DNA of 64,000 nt from BJGV01 sp964196335 (GCA_965238155.1 OZ250175.1:372001-436000), one strand, 5' to 3'. Shown: positions 9,345-18,862, counted from the stretch's first letter. The notes: generated from the letters alone by a model not told the origin. Program-made: numbers and translations.

Positions 9345-9829
9345 CACAGAAGATACCGGTAGCGCAGACAAAAGTCAGACCGGAACAGAAACCCGGACGC
9401 AAAGGTCGACGACGACGCTCACGTGAATTAGCTTTACAAGGACTATATCAATGGTTTGTGGCCGGGGGAACGATTCAGGCTATCACAGAGCAGCTATATG
9501 AAACTAAGGAGTTTCTTAAGACAGATCCGGAATACTTTTCTGATCTGATGCAGGGGACGCTAACTAATTTTACAGAGCTGGAAAAGTATATTCAACCATG
9601 TTTGGACCGGTCTTTTAAAGAGCTTAGTCCAATAGAGGCTTCCATTTTGTTACTAAGCACCCACGAATTTGCTAACCATCCGGAAACACCGTATAGGGCA
9701 ATTATCAATGAGGCAGTAGAGTTAGCTAAGACTTATGGTGGGACGGACGGGCACAAGTATGTGAATGGTGTATTGGACAAGCTGGCTACGCAGCTACGTG
9801 CAGAGGAAGTGGTATTACCGGCTCAGTAG
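9341..9829 (+). CDS. nusB: Transcription antitermination factor NusB
   Basis: All-helical RNA-binding protein that joins NusE/S10 on boxA RNA for rRNA antitermination. The 162-residue sequence has an Arg-rich start (GRKGRRRRSRELALQGLYQW) and the C-terminal signature YRAIINEAVELAKTYGGTDG followed by HKYVNGVLDKLA. The ATGA overlap with ribH indicates translational coupling. The next gene, thiL, begins 139 bases later. Confidence 0.97.
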   Translation: MTQKIPVAQTKVRPEQKPGRKGRRRRSRELALQGLYQWFVAGGTIQAITEQLYETKEFLKTDPEYFSDLMQGTLTNFTELEKYIQPCLDRSFKELSPIEASILLLSTHEFANHPETPYRAIINEAVELAKTYGGTDGHKYVNGVLDKLATQLRAEEVVLPAQ

Positions 9830-9968
9830 AGGAAAATTTAAAATAAAATATGTTGTGAATTATATAAGGATAAACAGAGGCCGGGGCTTATAAGCATAAG
9901 TCTGCATTTTGTGTAACAGATAATCAGGCACACTGCAAAAAACTGCCACCCTTTTACAGAAAGCAAAA

Positions 9969-10940
9969 ATGGTTTCCGAAGCAGACATAATTCGTCTTTT
10001 TACGCGCCCTGATCCCAACGTCGTGTTGGGACCAGGAGACGATTCAGCGTTAATTAGACCCGAAACCGGAATGGAAGTGGCAGTTTCCACCGATATGTTG
10101 GTATCCGGACAACATTTTTTTACTGATACTGATCCTTGCAAGTTAGGACATAAGGCTCTTGCTGTGAATCTTTCCGACATGGCTGCAATGGGCGCGAAAC
10201 CGCGTTGGGCGACTCTGGCGCTTGCGTTACCAGAATCGTTGGTAAAAACCAATACGAAATGGATAGAGTCATTTGCCGGAGGATTTTTTGAACTTGCGTG
10301 TTCACATCGGATAGCACTCATTGGCGGAGACGTTACACGTGGCCCTCTTACCATTTGCATACAAATTATTGGTGAGGTGGCCAAAGGGAAAGCTTTGCGC
10401 CGCAGCGGAGCCAGGCCGGGAGACGACATCTGGATGTCAGGCAAACTGGGTGATGCTGCGCTGGCGATTCTACATGAGCGTCGCCAAATCAAGCTTGAGC
10501 CCGACGAATTCGCTGAATGTCTGAACTCCCTGTTTCTTCCGGTTGCACGGGTTGATCTGGGGCAACGATTAGTTGGTTTTGCTAACAGTGCAATTGATAT
10601 TTCAGACGGCCTGTTAGCAGACTTAGGGCATATTTTGGAGTGTTCAAATGTTGCTGCCACCATTAACATGAAAGAGGTAAACTGTTCAGTAATAGTAAAA
10701 AAGTATCTTTCTCAGCCACAGGTTATTAACTGCATGCTGGCAGGCGGAGATGATTATGAACTTTGTTTTACTGTGTCAAAAGAGAAGCGCGGTAAAATTG
10801 ATGAAATTTCACAAGAGACGGGAATTCCTTTAAACCGCATCGGAAAAATTAGTACGGGAGAAGGGTTGGTAGTGTTCGATTCAACAGAAAAACCAATAAT
10901 GCTGGAAACAACAGGCTATGACCACTTCCGCACCGTCTGA
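9969..10940 (+). CDS. thiL: Thiamine-monophosphate kinase
   Basis: Phosphorylates TMP to thiamine pyrophosphate. The 323 residues follow the PurM/ThiL fold: N-terminal VVLGPGDDSALI, AVSTDMLVSGQHF, KALAVNLSDMAAMGA, LIGGDVTRGP, AIDISDGLLADL and AGGDDYELCFTV. It overlaps pgpA by 23 bases, giving the nusB-thiL-pgpA arrangement common in proteobacteria. Confidence 0.97.
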   Translation: MVSEADIIRLFTRPDPNVVLGPGDDSALIRPETGMEVAVSTDMLVSGQHFFTDTDPCKLGHKALAVNLSDMAAMGAKPRWATLALALPESLVKTNTKWIESFAGGFFELACSHRIALIGGDVTRGPLTICIQIIGEVAKGKALRRSGARPGDDIWMSGKLGDAALAILHERRQIKLEPDEFAECLNSLFLPVARVDLGQRLVGFANSAIDISDGLLADLGHILECSNVAATINMKEVNCSVIVKKYLSQPQVINCMLAGGDDYELCFTVSKEKRGKIDEISQETGIPLNRIGKISTGEGLVVFDSTEKPIMLETTGYDHFRTV

Positions 10941-11487
10941 ATCTCAGGCAACAATTGAGCAGGAATCTGATCCGTTATTGACGACGAAAACCATCCCTGT
11001 ATACCTGAATCCTGGTAAGAAGTTCATATTTCAACATCCTGCTTTCTTCCTTGCCTTTGGCGGAGGGGCCGGTTTAAGTCCGGCTGCCCCGGGTACTGTA
11101 GGAACTCTTGTTGCGTTCCCTTTATTTTGGCTAATAAATCAATACCTGGACCCGATTCAGTTTCTGCTACTCATAGATGTGATGTTCATTGCCGGCATTT
11201 GGGCTTGTAGTCTGACAGGTAAAGTTCTCGGTGTTCATGATCATGGCGGAATGGTATGGGATGAAATAGTTGCATTTTTACTCGTGTTGTTTTTTACGCC
11301 AGATAATATAGTCTGGCAGGCATTTGCTTTTTTGTTATTTCGTTTATTTGACATATTTAAGCCACAGCCAATCCGATATTATGATAAGAAGTTACGTGGC
11401 GGATTTGGCGTAATGTTTGATGATATGCTGGCAGCATTTTATACCTTGCTGTGTTTGGCAGCATGGAAGGCGTTTGTATTGTTGTAG
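10918..11487 (+). CDS. pgpA: Phosphatidylglycerophosphatase A
   Basis: Inner-membrane phosphatase making phosphatidylglycerol from its phosphate. The 189-residue sequence has the PgpA motifs GGGAGLSPAAPGTVGTL, VWDEIVAF and LLFRLFDIFKPQPIRYYDKK, with about four hydrophobic segments. The N-terminal 35 residues look extended and polar, because translation starts within the thiL 3' end. A later start is possible. Confidence 0.95.
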   Translation: MTTSAPSESQATIEQESDPLLTTKTIPVYLNPGKKFIFQHPAFFLAFGGGAGLSPAAPGTVGTLVAFPLFWLINQYLDPIQFLLLIDVMFIAGIWACSLTGKVLGVHDHGGMVWDEIVAFLLVLFFTPDNIVWQAFAFLLFRLFDIFKPQPIRYYDKKLRGGFGVMFDDMLAAFYTLLCLAAWKAFVLL

Positions 11488-11505
11488 CACAGGGGGAGTA
11501 TAAAT

Positions 11506-12036
11506 TTGGGCGGAATCATAAATGCTATAAATGACCAGACACTTCACCATCTTGCCAAGCAAGTTGGTCTGGCGCTTACCCGGCAGGGGCTGATGCTTGC
11601 AAGCGCAGAGTCTTGTACAGGTGGTTGGTTGGGACAAATAATTACTTCGATTCCGGGGAGCTCAGCCTGGTACGAGAGTGGTTTTATTACTTATACCGCT
11701 AACTCTAAGCAGGAAATGTTAGGTGTAAGCACTAAAACACTAAAAGAATATGGTGAAGTATCTGAGCAGACAGCGCGGGAAATGACACATGGCGCAGTTA
11801 CCCGGAGTAGTGCACAAGTCGCGGCTTCTATTACCGGGATTGCCGGCCCCGGAGGTGGGACAACGAACAAGCCGGTGGGTATGGTATGTTTTGCCTGGGA
11901 GATGAAAGATAACCATCTACGGAGTGAAACCCGGCATTTTAGCGGAGACCGTGAGGCAGTAAGGCAGCAGTCAGTTGCTGTAGCCATGCAAGGGCTGATA
12001 GCCCTGCTTCGTGATACGAATTATTCAGTAGCCTGA
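11506..12036 (+). CDS. pncC: Nicotinamide-nucleotide amidohydrolase (CinA C-terminal type)
   Basis: Deamidates NMN to nicotinic acid mononucleotide in pyridine-nucleotide recycling. The 176 residues are the stand-alone CinA C-terminal domain: ASAESCTGGWLGQ, GSSAWYESGFITYTANSK, ITGIAGPGGGTTNKPVGMVC and the C-terminal RQQSVAVAMQGL. The start is TTG, 8 bases after a strong AGGGGGAG ribosome site. The pncC-recA-recX order is conserved in many proteobacteria. Confidence 0.94.
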   Translation: MGGIINAINDQTLHHLAKQVGLALTRQGLMLASAESCTGGWLGQIITSIPGSSAWYESGFITYTANSKQEMLGVSTKTLKEYGEVSEQTAREMTHGAVTRSSAQVAASITGIAGPGGGTTNKPVGMVCFAWEMKDNHLRSETRHFSGDREAVRQQSVAVAMQGLIALLRDTNYSVA

Positions 12037-12068
12037 CTGAACTCAACGCTTTCATTTGTGTTGTCTTT

Positions 12069-12084
12069 CTGTGTTGATTTACAT
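12069..12084 (+). promoter_or_regulatory. Candidate LexA (SOS) box upstream of recA
   Basis: CTGT-N8-ACAT lies 38 bases before the recA start. It matches the CTGT-N8-ACAG consensus except for the last base. The position and the regulated gene fit an SOS operator. The sequence alone does not prove LexA binding. Confidence 0.5.
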
Positions 12085-12121
12085 GTGAGATAATTCAATG
12101 AAACTCTAAAAGGATAAATTC

Positions 12122-13141
12122 ATGGATGATAATAGAAGCAAGGCGTTGGCAGTTGCGCTTTCCCAGATAGATAAACAGTTTGGTAAAGGCTCGATCATGC
12201 GCCTTGGCGACAGCGATACCATCAAAGATATTGAGGTGGTTTCCACCGGTTCTTTAGGGCTTGATATTGCGTTGGGTGTAGGGGGGCTTCCACGTGGCAG
12301 AGTAGTAGAAATTTATGGACCGGAATCATCCGGTAAGACCACGCTCACTTTGCAAGTTATAGCAGAAATGCAAAAAATTGGCGGTACTGCAGCATTTATT
12401 GATGCGGAGCATGCGTTAGATCCGCTGTATGCACAAAAAATTGGTGTCAACGTTCAGGAGTTGCTTATTTCTCAGCCTGACAATGGAGAACAGGCGCTGG
12501 AAATAACTGATATGCTTGTGCGTTCCGGGTCGGTCGATGTGGTAGTTATTGATTCGGTTGCAGCATTAACACCACGTGCAGAAATTGAGGGTGAAATGGG
12601 AGAGCCTCAAATGGGTCTGCAGGCCAGACTGATGTCGCAGGCATTGCGAAAGCTTACTGCTAACATAAAACGTAGCAACACAATGCTAATTTTCATTAAC
12701 CAGATTCGTATGAAAATTGGTGTTATGTTTGGTAACCCGGAAACGACTACCGGTGGGAATGCGCTGAAATTTTACGCATCGGTTCGCCTTGATATCCGGC
12801 GTATTGGCGCCATCAAGAAAGGTGATGAAATCCTGGGCAATGAAACCAGGGTAAAGGTAGTTAAAAATAAGGTGGCACCACCATTCAAGAAAGCAGAATT
12901 CGATATTCTCTATGGGGAGGGTATTTCACGCGAGGGTGAGATCGTCGAGCTCGGCGTATTACACAACTTGGTTGAGAAAGCTGGCGCCTGGTATTCTTAC
13001 AACGGTGAAAAAATTGGTCAGGGTAAGGATAACTCGCGTGAATATCTTAAGCAGAACCCTGATATTGCGAATGAAATTGAATTAAAAATCCGCGCCATCG
13101 TAGGTGTATCCGCCGAAACCGAAGTAATGCCCGCGGATTAA
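12122..13141 (+). CDS. recA: Recombinase A
   Basis: ATP-dependent strand-exchange recombinase and LexA co-protease. The 339-residue sequence has the Walker A motif GPESSGKTTL, MAW-equivalent AFIDAEHALDPLYA, Walker B VVIDSVAALTP, loop L1 EGEMGEPQMGLQARLMSQAL and loop L2 INQIRMKIGVMFGNPETTTG. The C-terminal tail is acidic and short. An AAAGGA ribosome site precedes the ATG and a near-consensus SOS box lies upstream. recX follows after 5 bases. Confidence 0.99.
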   Translation: MDDNRSKALAVALSQIDKQFGKGSIMRLGDSDTIKDIEVVSTGSLGLDIALGVGGLPRGRVVEIYGPESSGKTTLTLQVIAEMQKIGGTAAFIDAEHALDPLYAQKIGVNVQELLISQPDNGEQALEITDMLVRSGSVDVVVIDSVAALTPRAEIEGEMGEPQMGLQARLMSQALRKLTANIKRSNTMLIFINQIRMKIGVMFGNPETTTGGNALKFYASVRLDIRRIGAIKKGDEILGNETRVKVVKNKVAPPFKKAEFDILYGEGISREGEIVELGVLHNLVEKAGAWYSYNGEKIGQGKDNSREYLKQNPDIANEIELKIRAIVGVSAETEVMPAD

Positions 13142-13146
13142 GAAAC

Positions 13147-13593
13147 ATGTCTTCCGGGCCGAGTTTAAAAGTCCGCGCCCTCGGTCATCTGGCACGACGT
13201 GAGCACTCCAGGCTGGAATTGGAAAAAAAACTTACACCTTATGCCCCGACTGTTGAAGAGCTGTCTTCCGTGTTGGATTCATTGGAGGATAGTGAGTTGC
13301 TGTCGGCCGGGCGGATGGTTGAGCAGGTTGTACACATCCGAAGGAACAAGTTTGGAAGTCGTCGTATCGTATATGAGTTACAGCAAAAAGGTATTGACGA
13401 AGAATTAATTTCTGCAGTGTTGCCGCGTCTTAAGGAAACCGAACTTAAAGCTGCTCGTGTGGTATGGCAGAAAAAATTTGGCACAGCACCGGCTAATGCA
13501 AAAGAACGGGCAAAACAAATACGGTTTTTAATGGGGAGGGGGTTTAGTACAGAGATCATCATGCAGGTGCTGGATCCTCGGGATGAGTATTAA
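13147..13593 (+). CDS. recX: Regulatory protein RecX
   Basis: Modulates RecA filaments. The 148-residue protein is built of three-helix repeats typical of RecX: ALGHLARREHSRLELEKKL, VLDSLEDSELLSAGRMVEQVV, GSRRIVYELQQKGIDEELI and RGFSTEIIMQVL. It starts 5 bases after recA and is surely co-transcribed with it. Confidence 0.95.
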   Translation: MSSGPSLKVRALGHLARREHSRLELEKKLTPYAPTVEELSSVLDSLEDSELLSAGRMVEQVVHIRRNKFGSRRIVYELQQKGIDEELISAVLPRLKETELKAARVVWQKKFGTAPANAKERAKQIRFLMGRGFSTEIIMQVLDPRDEY

Positions 13594-13628
13594 GCTGGGA
13601 TTAAGTTCTTTGTATCAAGAAAGTTGAT

Positions 13629-16517
13629 ATGAAAAGTAACGAAATAAGACAAAAATTTTTAGAGTTCTTTAAGGCGCATGAACACACAATCGTGCCGTCA
13701 GGACCTCTTATTCCCGGTGATGACCCCACTTTATTGTTCACTAATGCGGGTATGGTTCAGTTCAAGGATGTATTTCTCGGACAGGACAAGCGTCCTTATG
13801 TGCGTGCTGCAAGCGCACAGCGTTGTATTCGTGCGGGCGGCAAACATAATGATCTGGAGAACGTAGGGTATACCGCGCGTCATCATACATTTTTCGAAAT
13901 GCTGGGTAATTTTAGTTTCGGAGATTATTTTAAACGGGAAGCTATTCAGTATGCATGGGAGTTTCTTACCGGAACGTTAAAAATTCCAAGGGAAAAGCTA
14001 TGGGTGACGGTCTATGCTGAGGATGATGAAGCTGCTGACATATGGCTTAAAGAAATAGGCATTGCTTCCTCACAGTTGGTGCGAATTGCTTCCATGGATA
14101 ATTTCTGGCAGATGGGAGACACAGGCCCCTGTGGTCCCTGCTCCGAAATTTTTTATGATCATGGTCCGGATTTTTCAGGTGATCCGCCGGGCTCGACGGA
14201 TGACGACGGGGATCGCTATATAGAAATCTGGAATCTTGTGTTCATGCAATACAACCGGGACAGTACCGGCACGCTCCATTCATTACCCAGTCCTTCTGTA
14301 GATACTGGGATGGGGTTAGAACGTATTTCTGCTGTAATGCAACATGTACATTCTAATTATGAGACTGATTTATTCCGGAGTCTTATTCGCAAAGCAGCAA
14401 AAGTAACCAATACCGCTGATCTTACCGAAAACTCACTTAAGGTAATTGCTGATCATATTCGCGCGTGTTCTTTTCTCATCACTGACGGGGTAATTCCCGA
14501 CAATGAGAGGCGCGGATATGTGCTTCGTCGCATCATTCGCCGCGCTATCCGTCATGGATATCAGCTGGGACAGAAAAAGGAATTTTTTAATTTATTGGTA
14601 GAAGAGCTTGTAAATATAATGGGACAGGCCTATCCGGAATTAGACAAAGCAAAAATGCGGGTAGTATCAGTGCTGAAACAGGAGGAGGAGCGTTTCAGAG
14701 AAACTTTAGGAAGGGGAATGCAGTGGTTTGAAAAGCTGGTCAGATTAGAAAATCGTGGCATAGGTTACATACAGGAAAAATATGAAATGAAATCTTCAGA
14801 TACTACAACAGGCGTCGCTCCTTTTGACGGGATATTACATCTGGCCGAAGGTGGTAATGTTGTAGTACAAACAAAAAAATTATCTGAGAAAGAAAGCATT
14901 TCTAAATTTAAAAAGGACTTTGTAAGTGCTATAAATAATTTTTTACAAAAGAATAAAATACCAGTTTCTGGTCACGCAATAATAATTGGTAATGAGCAAA
15001 AAGAACCGGAGGAAACAGGCTTAGTAGTTTTTCATTTTCTTAACGAAAACTCAGTACCTTTTGCCGGCAGAGATGTATTTACTTTGTATGATACTTTTGG
15101 TTTTCCTAAAGACTTAACACGGGATTTGTGTCGTGAGAGAGGGCTCTCTATTAATGAAAAAGAATTTGAAAGGGAAATGGGGGCACAGCGTGATCGTGCA
15201 CGCGAGGCGAGCAAGTTTACTATGGAGTCCAGCATAGAATACAACGGAAGTAAGACACAATTTCATGGTTACGATAGCCTGCAGTATGAGGGCCGGGTGC
15301 TGGCAATCTACAAGGCAGGCGCCCCGGTTGGGTTCATCGAAGCCGAGGATGAAGCAGTAATTGTGCTGGATCATACACCGTTTTACGCTGAATCAGGGGG
15401 GCAGACAGGAGACCGGGGTGTGTTGTTGTTTGATGGCGGGGAGCTCATTGTCGCAGAAACACAAAAAATTCAGGCCGAGGTATTTGGACACAGGGGTCAG
15501 TTGCAAAGCGGAAAGCTGTCCGTAAACGATACGATTTTAGCAAAAGTTGATCCGGTTGCGCGAACCCGCACTGAACGTAATCACTCTGTAACACACTTGA
15601 TGCATAAGGCTTTACGGGAGGTACTTGGCTCCCATGTGGAGCAGAAAGGGTCGTTGGTTGATGCTGATAAAACACGGTTTGATTTCGCACATAATTTACC
15701 GGTAACGGACGGAGAGATACGTCAGATAGAAGCCATAGTTAATACTGAAATTTTTTCCAATACTAAAACTGATGCAAGTGTAATGAAAATTGAGGAGGCA
15801 CAAAAAACCGAGGCTGTCATGCTGTTTGGGGAAAAATATGGTGAAAAAGTGCGTGTTCTGAAAATAGGTTCTTCACAGGAATTATGCGGAGGAACACATG
15901 TTAATCGCACAGGGGATATTGGTCTGTTTAAAATTCGTATGCAAAGCGGAGTAGCTGCCGGTATCCGGAGAGTTGAGGCTGTCACAGGAGAGGCGGCGCT
16001 GGCTTATGTACAACAAAATGAAATGTATTTACTTGGAATTTCCAGAGAATTAAAAACACAGCCGGAAGATGCAGCACAAAAATTATCTCAGCTGAATAAC
16101 AATATCCGACGCCTTGAAAAAGATTTATCACGATTGAAATCAAAACTTGCCAGTTCACAGGTTGATGATCTTGTTAAGCAGGCGCGGGATATTAAAGGCA
16201 TTAAGGTACTGGCTTCCAGTCTGGAGAGTGTGGATACGAAGACAATACGTGAAATTTTAGATCGACTCAGGGAAAAATTGAAACCATGTATTGTAGTGTT
16301 TGGAACAGAGCGCGCGGGCAAGGTCACATTAATTGCAGGTGTTACAGAAGATCTGACGACAAAAATAAAGGCAGGAGAGCTCGTAAACTTTGTAGCTATG
16401 CAAGTGGGAGGCAAAGGTGGCGGGCGTGCTGATATAGCACAAGCAGGAGGAACACAACCTGAAAATTTGGTAAAAGCACTGGACAGTGTTTCAGATTGGG
16501 TTGAGCAAAAATTATAG
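13629..16517 (+). CDS. alaS: Alanyl-tRNA synthetase with in-frame inserted domain
   Basis: Charges tRNA-Ala. All standard parts are present: class-II catalytic domain (FTNAGMVQFKDVFLG, ARHHTFFEMLGNFSFGDYF), tRNA-recognition helices, editing domain with zinc ligands HSVTH and LCGGTHV, and the oligomerisation/DHHA1 tail (GGKGGGRADIAQAGG). At 962 residues it is about 90-100 longer than usual. The excess lies between RGMQWFEKLV and GRDVFTLYDTFGFPKDLT, roughly residues 375-478 (bases about 14750-15065), which directly adjoin in ordinary AlaRS. The insert is more AT-rich than its flanks. It contains FDGI (Asp about 400) and VVVQTKK (Gln 414, Lys 416), spaced like an Mrr-type nuclease core. The frame is open throughout. 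Confidence 0.97.
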   Translation: MKSNEIRQKFLEFFKAHEHTIVPSGPLIPGDDPTLLFTNAGMVQFKDVFLGQDKRPYVRAASAQRCIRAGGKHNDLENVGYTARHHTFFEMLGNFSFGDYFKREAIQYAWEFLTGTLKIPREKLWVTVYAEDDEAADIWLKEIGIASSQLVRIASMDNFWQMGDTGPCGPCSEIFYDHGPDFSGDPPGSTDDDGDRYIEIWNLVFMQYNRDSTGTLHSLPSPSVDTGMGLERISAVMQHVHSNYETDLFRSLIRKAAKVTNTADLTENSLKVIADHIRACSFLITDGVIPDNERRGYVLRRIIRRAIRHGYQLGQKKEFFNLLVEELVNIMGQAYPELDKAKMRVVSVLKQEEERFRETLGRGMQWFEKLVRLENRGIGYIQEKYEMKSSDTTTGVAPFDGILHLAEGGNVVVQTKKLSEKESISKFKKDFVSAINNFLQKNKIPVSGHAIIIGNEQKEPEETGLVVFHFLNENSVPFAGRDVFTLYDTFGFPKDLTRDLCRERGLSINEKEFEREMGAQRDRAREASKFTMESSIEYNGSKTQFHGYDSLQYEGRVLAIYKAGAPVGFIEAEDEAVIVLDHTPFYAESGGQTGDRGVLLFDGGELIVAETQKIQAEVFGHRGQLQSGKLSVNDTILAKVDPVARTRTERNHSVTHLMHKALREVLGSHVEQKGSLVDADKTRFDFAHNLPVTDGEIRQIEAIVNTEIFSNTKTDASVMKIEEAQKTEAVMLFGEKYGEKVRVLKIGSSQELCGGTHVNRTGDIGLFKIRMQSGVAAGIRRVEAVTGEAALAYVQQNEMYLLGISRELKTQPEDAAQKLSQLNNNIRRLEKDLSRLKSKLASSQVDDLVKQARDIKGIKVLASSLESVDTKTIREILDRLREKLKPCIVVFGTERAGKVTLIAGVTEDLTTKIKAGELVNFVAMQVGGKGGGRADIAQAGGTQPENLVKALDSVSDWVEQKL

Positions 16518-16559
16518 CGATCTTGTTTTATTAAATAATGCACCCTATATACTAATCTT

Positions 16560-17510
16560 ATGACAACCAAACATTCCCGTTTAATAATTCTTGGTTCTGG
16601 GCCTGCCGGTTATACCGCAGCTGTTTATTCTGCCCGCGCCAATCTGAATCCTGTCGTTATTACCGGACTGGCTCAGGGCGGACAGCTAATGACTACCACC
16701 GATGTTGATAACTGGCCTGCTGATGCAATGGGTGTGCAGGGCCCGGAGCTGATGGAGCGCTTCCAGAAACATGCGGAGCGTTTTAATACAGAGGTTATTT
16801 TCGATCATATTCATACTGTCAAACTTACTGATAAGCCCATTACTATGATTGGTGATCAGGGAACCTATACCAGTGATGCATTAATTATTGCAACCGGTGC
16901 GTCAGCCCAATATCTGGGATTACCCTCAGAAGAAGCATTCATGGGCAAAGGAGTTTCTGCCTGTGCAACCTGTGACGGGTTTTTTTACAAGGGCCAGGAT
17001 GTGGCGGTCATTGGCGGGGGCAGCACGGCAGTGGAAGAGGCGCTATATCTTTCAAACATTGCACGCCAGGTTACGTTAGTACATCGGCGGGATAAATTCC
17101 GCTCAGAAAAAATTCTTATAGATAAACTGATGGAAAAGGTAAAAAACGGTAACATGAAGCTTGAACTTAACTGTGTTCTGGATGAAGTGCTTGGGGACAA
17201 TTCGGGCGTGACAGGAATGCGCATCAAAAATACCCGGGATAATTCTACAAAAGATCTGGAGTTACACGGTGTGTTTATTGCCATTGGCCACAAGCCGAAT
17301 ACCAATATTTTTCAGGAGCAGCTTGAAATGAAAAATGGTTACATCATTACTCAGGGTGGCAACGAGGGAAATGCAACTGCTACCAGTATTCCCGGGGTGT
17401 TTGCAGCAGGTGATGTGCAGGATCATATATATCGTCAGGCAGTGACTAGTGCGAGTACTGGGTGCATGGCTGCACTTGATGCAGAAAAATATCTTGATGA
17501 CTTGAGCTAG
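16560..17510 (+). CDS. trxB: Thioredoxin-disulfide reductase
   Basis: NADPH-dependent FAD enzyme that reduces thioredoxin. The 316-residue sequence shows the FAD-binding GSGPAGYTAAVYSARA, redox-active CATC in GVSACATCDGFFYKG, NADPH-binding VIGGGSTAVEEALYLS with HRRDKFR, and the C-terminal FAD motif GVFAAGDVQDHIYRQA. Its length and order are canonical for low-molecular-weight TrxB. The Smr gene follows 22 bases later. Confidence 0.98.
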   Translation: MTTKHSRLIILGSGPAGYTAAVYSARANLNPVVITGLAQGGQLMTTTDVDNWPADAMGVQGPELMERFQKHAERFNTEVIFDHIHTVKLTDKPITMIGDQGTYTSDALIIATGASAQYLGLPSEEAFMGKGVSACATCDGFFYKGQDVAVIGGGSTAVEEALYLSNIARQVTLVHRRDKFRSEKILIDKLMEKVKNGNMKLELNCVLDEVLGDNSGVTGMRIKNTRDNSTKDLELHGVFIAIGHKPNTNIFQEQLEMKNGYIITQGGNEGNATATSIPGVFAAGDVQDHIYRQAVTSASTGCMAALDAEKYLDDLS

Positions 17511-17532
17511 CCAAATAAGGTCAGAGTTTCAT

Positions 17533-18093
17533 ATGAAACCACGCGACAAGATACCTGTGGACAGCAATGATGAAGCTTCATTATTTCGGGATGCGGTTCG
17601 GGACGTAGAGCCAATGCCGGCGGATGATAAGGCAATCCATTCCCGCAAGCTTCCACGACCCACCATACGGCGAAGTATATCAACACCGGATAGTTCGTTT
17701 ACCAACCATAACCCGATATCAGAAATGGAACCAGGTGACGAATATTCATTTTTGCGCTCCGGAGTATCCCGTAAGACTTTAAAGCAGCTCCGACGTGGCC
17801 ATTGGAATACTGATGATCAGCTAGACCTACACGGATTTACCCGTGACGAAGCATTACGGGAGCTGGATGATTTTCTTAATACTTGCAGCATTAGAGGATT
17901 CCGCTGCGTGCAGATAATACATGGAAAAGGGCTAAACTCAAAAAACCGGGAGCCGGTGTTAAAAACTCTTGTTTGGAGTCAGCTTAAACTACACAGTTAC
18001 GTTCTGGCTTTCTGTCAGGCGGGTCCGATTGATGGCGGTAGTGGCGCTGTATTAGTATTGTTCAAAGCATCTGTAACAAAGAGAACAAGGTAA
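17533..18093 (+). CDS. Smr/MutS2-type endonuclease domain protein
   Basis: A 186-residue protein with a disordered polar N-terminal half and a C-terminal Smr domain (about 95-182). The motifs are LDLHGFTRDEALRELDDFL, VQIIHGKGLNSK and the closing GPIDGGSGAVLVLFK. Small Smr proteins of this type (SmrA/SmrB/YdaL-like) act as nucleases, and SmrB cleaves mRNA at collided ribosomes. Which subfamily this is cannot be settled here. It follows trxB at 22 bases and converges on the peroxiredoxin gene. Confidence 0.9.
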   Translation: MKPRDKIPVDSNDEASLFRDAVRDVEPMPADDKAIHSRKLPRPTIRRSISTPDSSFTNHNPISEMEPGDEYSFLRSGVSRKTLKQLRRGHWNTDDQLDLHGFTRDEALRELDDFLNTCSIRGFRCVQIIHGKGLNSKNREPVLKTLVWSQLKLHSYVLAFCQAGPIDGGSGAVLVLFKASVTKRTR

Positions 18094-18114
18094 GCTTTAT
18101 TACATAATCGTAAT

Positions 18115-18648
18115 TTACAGGTTCTGTAATTTTTTTAAATCTTCTATTACTTCTATCGAATTACGTGAGGTGCTGGCAGATAAATAAATCTTTGCAATTC
18201 TCCCATTCGGGTCAATTAGAAAAGTGTTTCGTTTGGCAAATTTTACAATGCCAAGATTTAACAGGGAATTGTATTGAGCAGCAGTCTCGGCTTTGTTATC
18301 AGCGAGAAGTGGAAACGGAAGATTATATTTCCTGGCAAATTTAGCGTGACTGGTAGTATTGTCTACACTTATGCCAACCACGTTTGCACCTAAAGCTGTA
18401 AGTTTGTGGAGATCATCCCGAAATTTACATGCCTGCTCAGTACAGCCCGGCGTATCATCCTTAGGATAAAAATAAAGTGCCAGCCATTTCCCGCGGAAGT
18501 TATCTAATGTATGGATCTTGCCGTTTTGGTCTGGTAGTTTAAAATTTGGTGCGGGTTGCCCAACTTCAGGGGCGTCAGCTCGTGCGACCTGGCTTGAGAA
18601 AAACATAATTACTCCTGTTAATGTTGCAGCTATTACCAGCCATCTCAT
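18115..18648 (-). CDS. Exported peroxiredoxin (BCP/PrxQ type)
   Basis: Thiol peroxidase of the AhpC/TSA superfamily. The peroxidatic and resolving cysteines are in DDTPGCTEQACKFRDD, with the five-residue spacing of BCP/PrxQ enzymes. GQPAPNFKLPDQNG opens the thioredoxin fold. Unlike cytosolic Bcp (about 155 residues) it carries an N-terminal signal sequence (MRWLVIAATLTGVIMFF... VARADAPE, cleavage likely after ARA), so it should work in the periplasm. The gene is monocistronic and convergent with smr. Confidence 0.93.
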   Translation of the reverse strand: MRWLVIAATLTGVIMFFSSQVARADAPEVGQPAPNFKLPDQNGKIHTLDNFRGKWLALYFYPKDDTPGCTEQACKFRDDLHKLTALGANVVGISVDNTTSHAKFARKYNLPFPLLADNKAETAAQYNSLLNLGIVKFAKRNTFLIDPNGRIAKIYLSASTSRNSIEVIEDLKKLQNL

Positions 18649-18786
18649 GGTATATCCCCTTTGTATGTATCGTGCAAACTATGTTCTGTACTTTAAGATA
18701 TAACAATAACTCCTGACAAGCTACTAGTCTACCGGACCAGATACTCAGTTTTTTCTTCCGGGGGATTTTAACGTAAAATACTGCAA

Positions 18787-18862
18787 GCCTTGGTAGCTCA
18801 GTGGATAGAGCGACCCCCTCCTAAGGGGTAGGTCGCAAGTTCGATTCTTGCCCAGGGCGCCA
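18787..18862 (+). tRNA. tRNA-Arg (anticodon CCU)
   Basis: A complete 76-nt cloverleaf. The acceptor arms GCCTTGG/CCAGGGC pair with one G-T. The anticodon stem ACCCC/GGGGT encloses loop CTCCTAA, giving anticodon CCT (reads AGG). The T arm GCAAG-TTCGATT-CTTGC is intact and CCA is encoded at 18860-18862. It marks the border between the housekeeping block and the accessory stretch. I found no second copy of its 3' end in the window. Confidence 0.95.
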
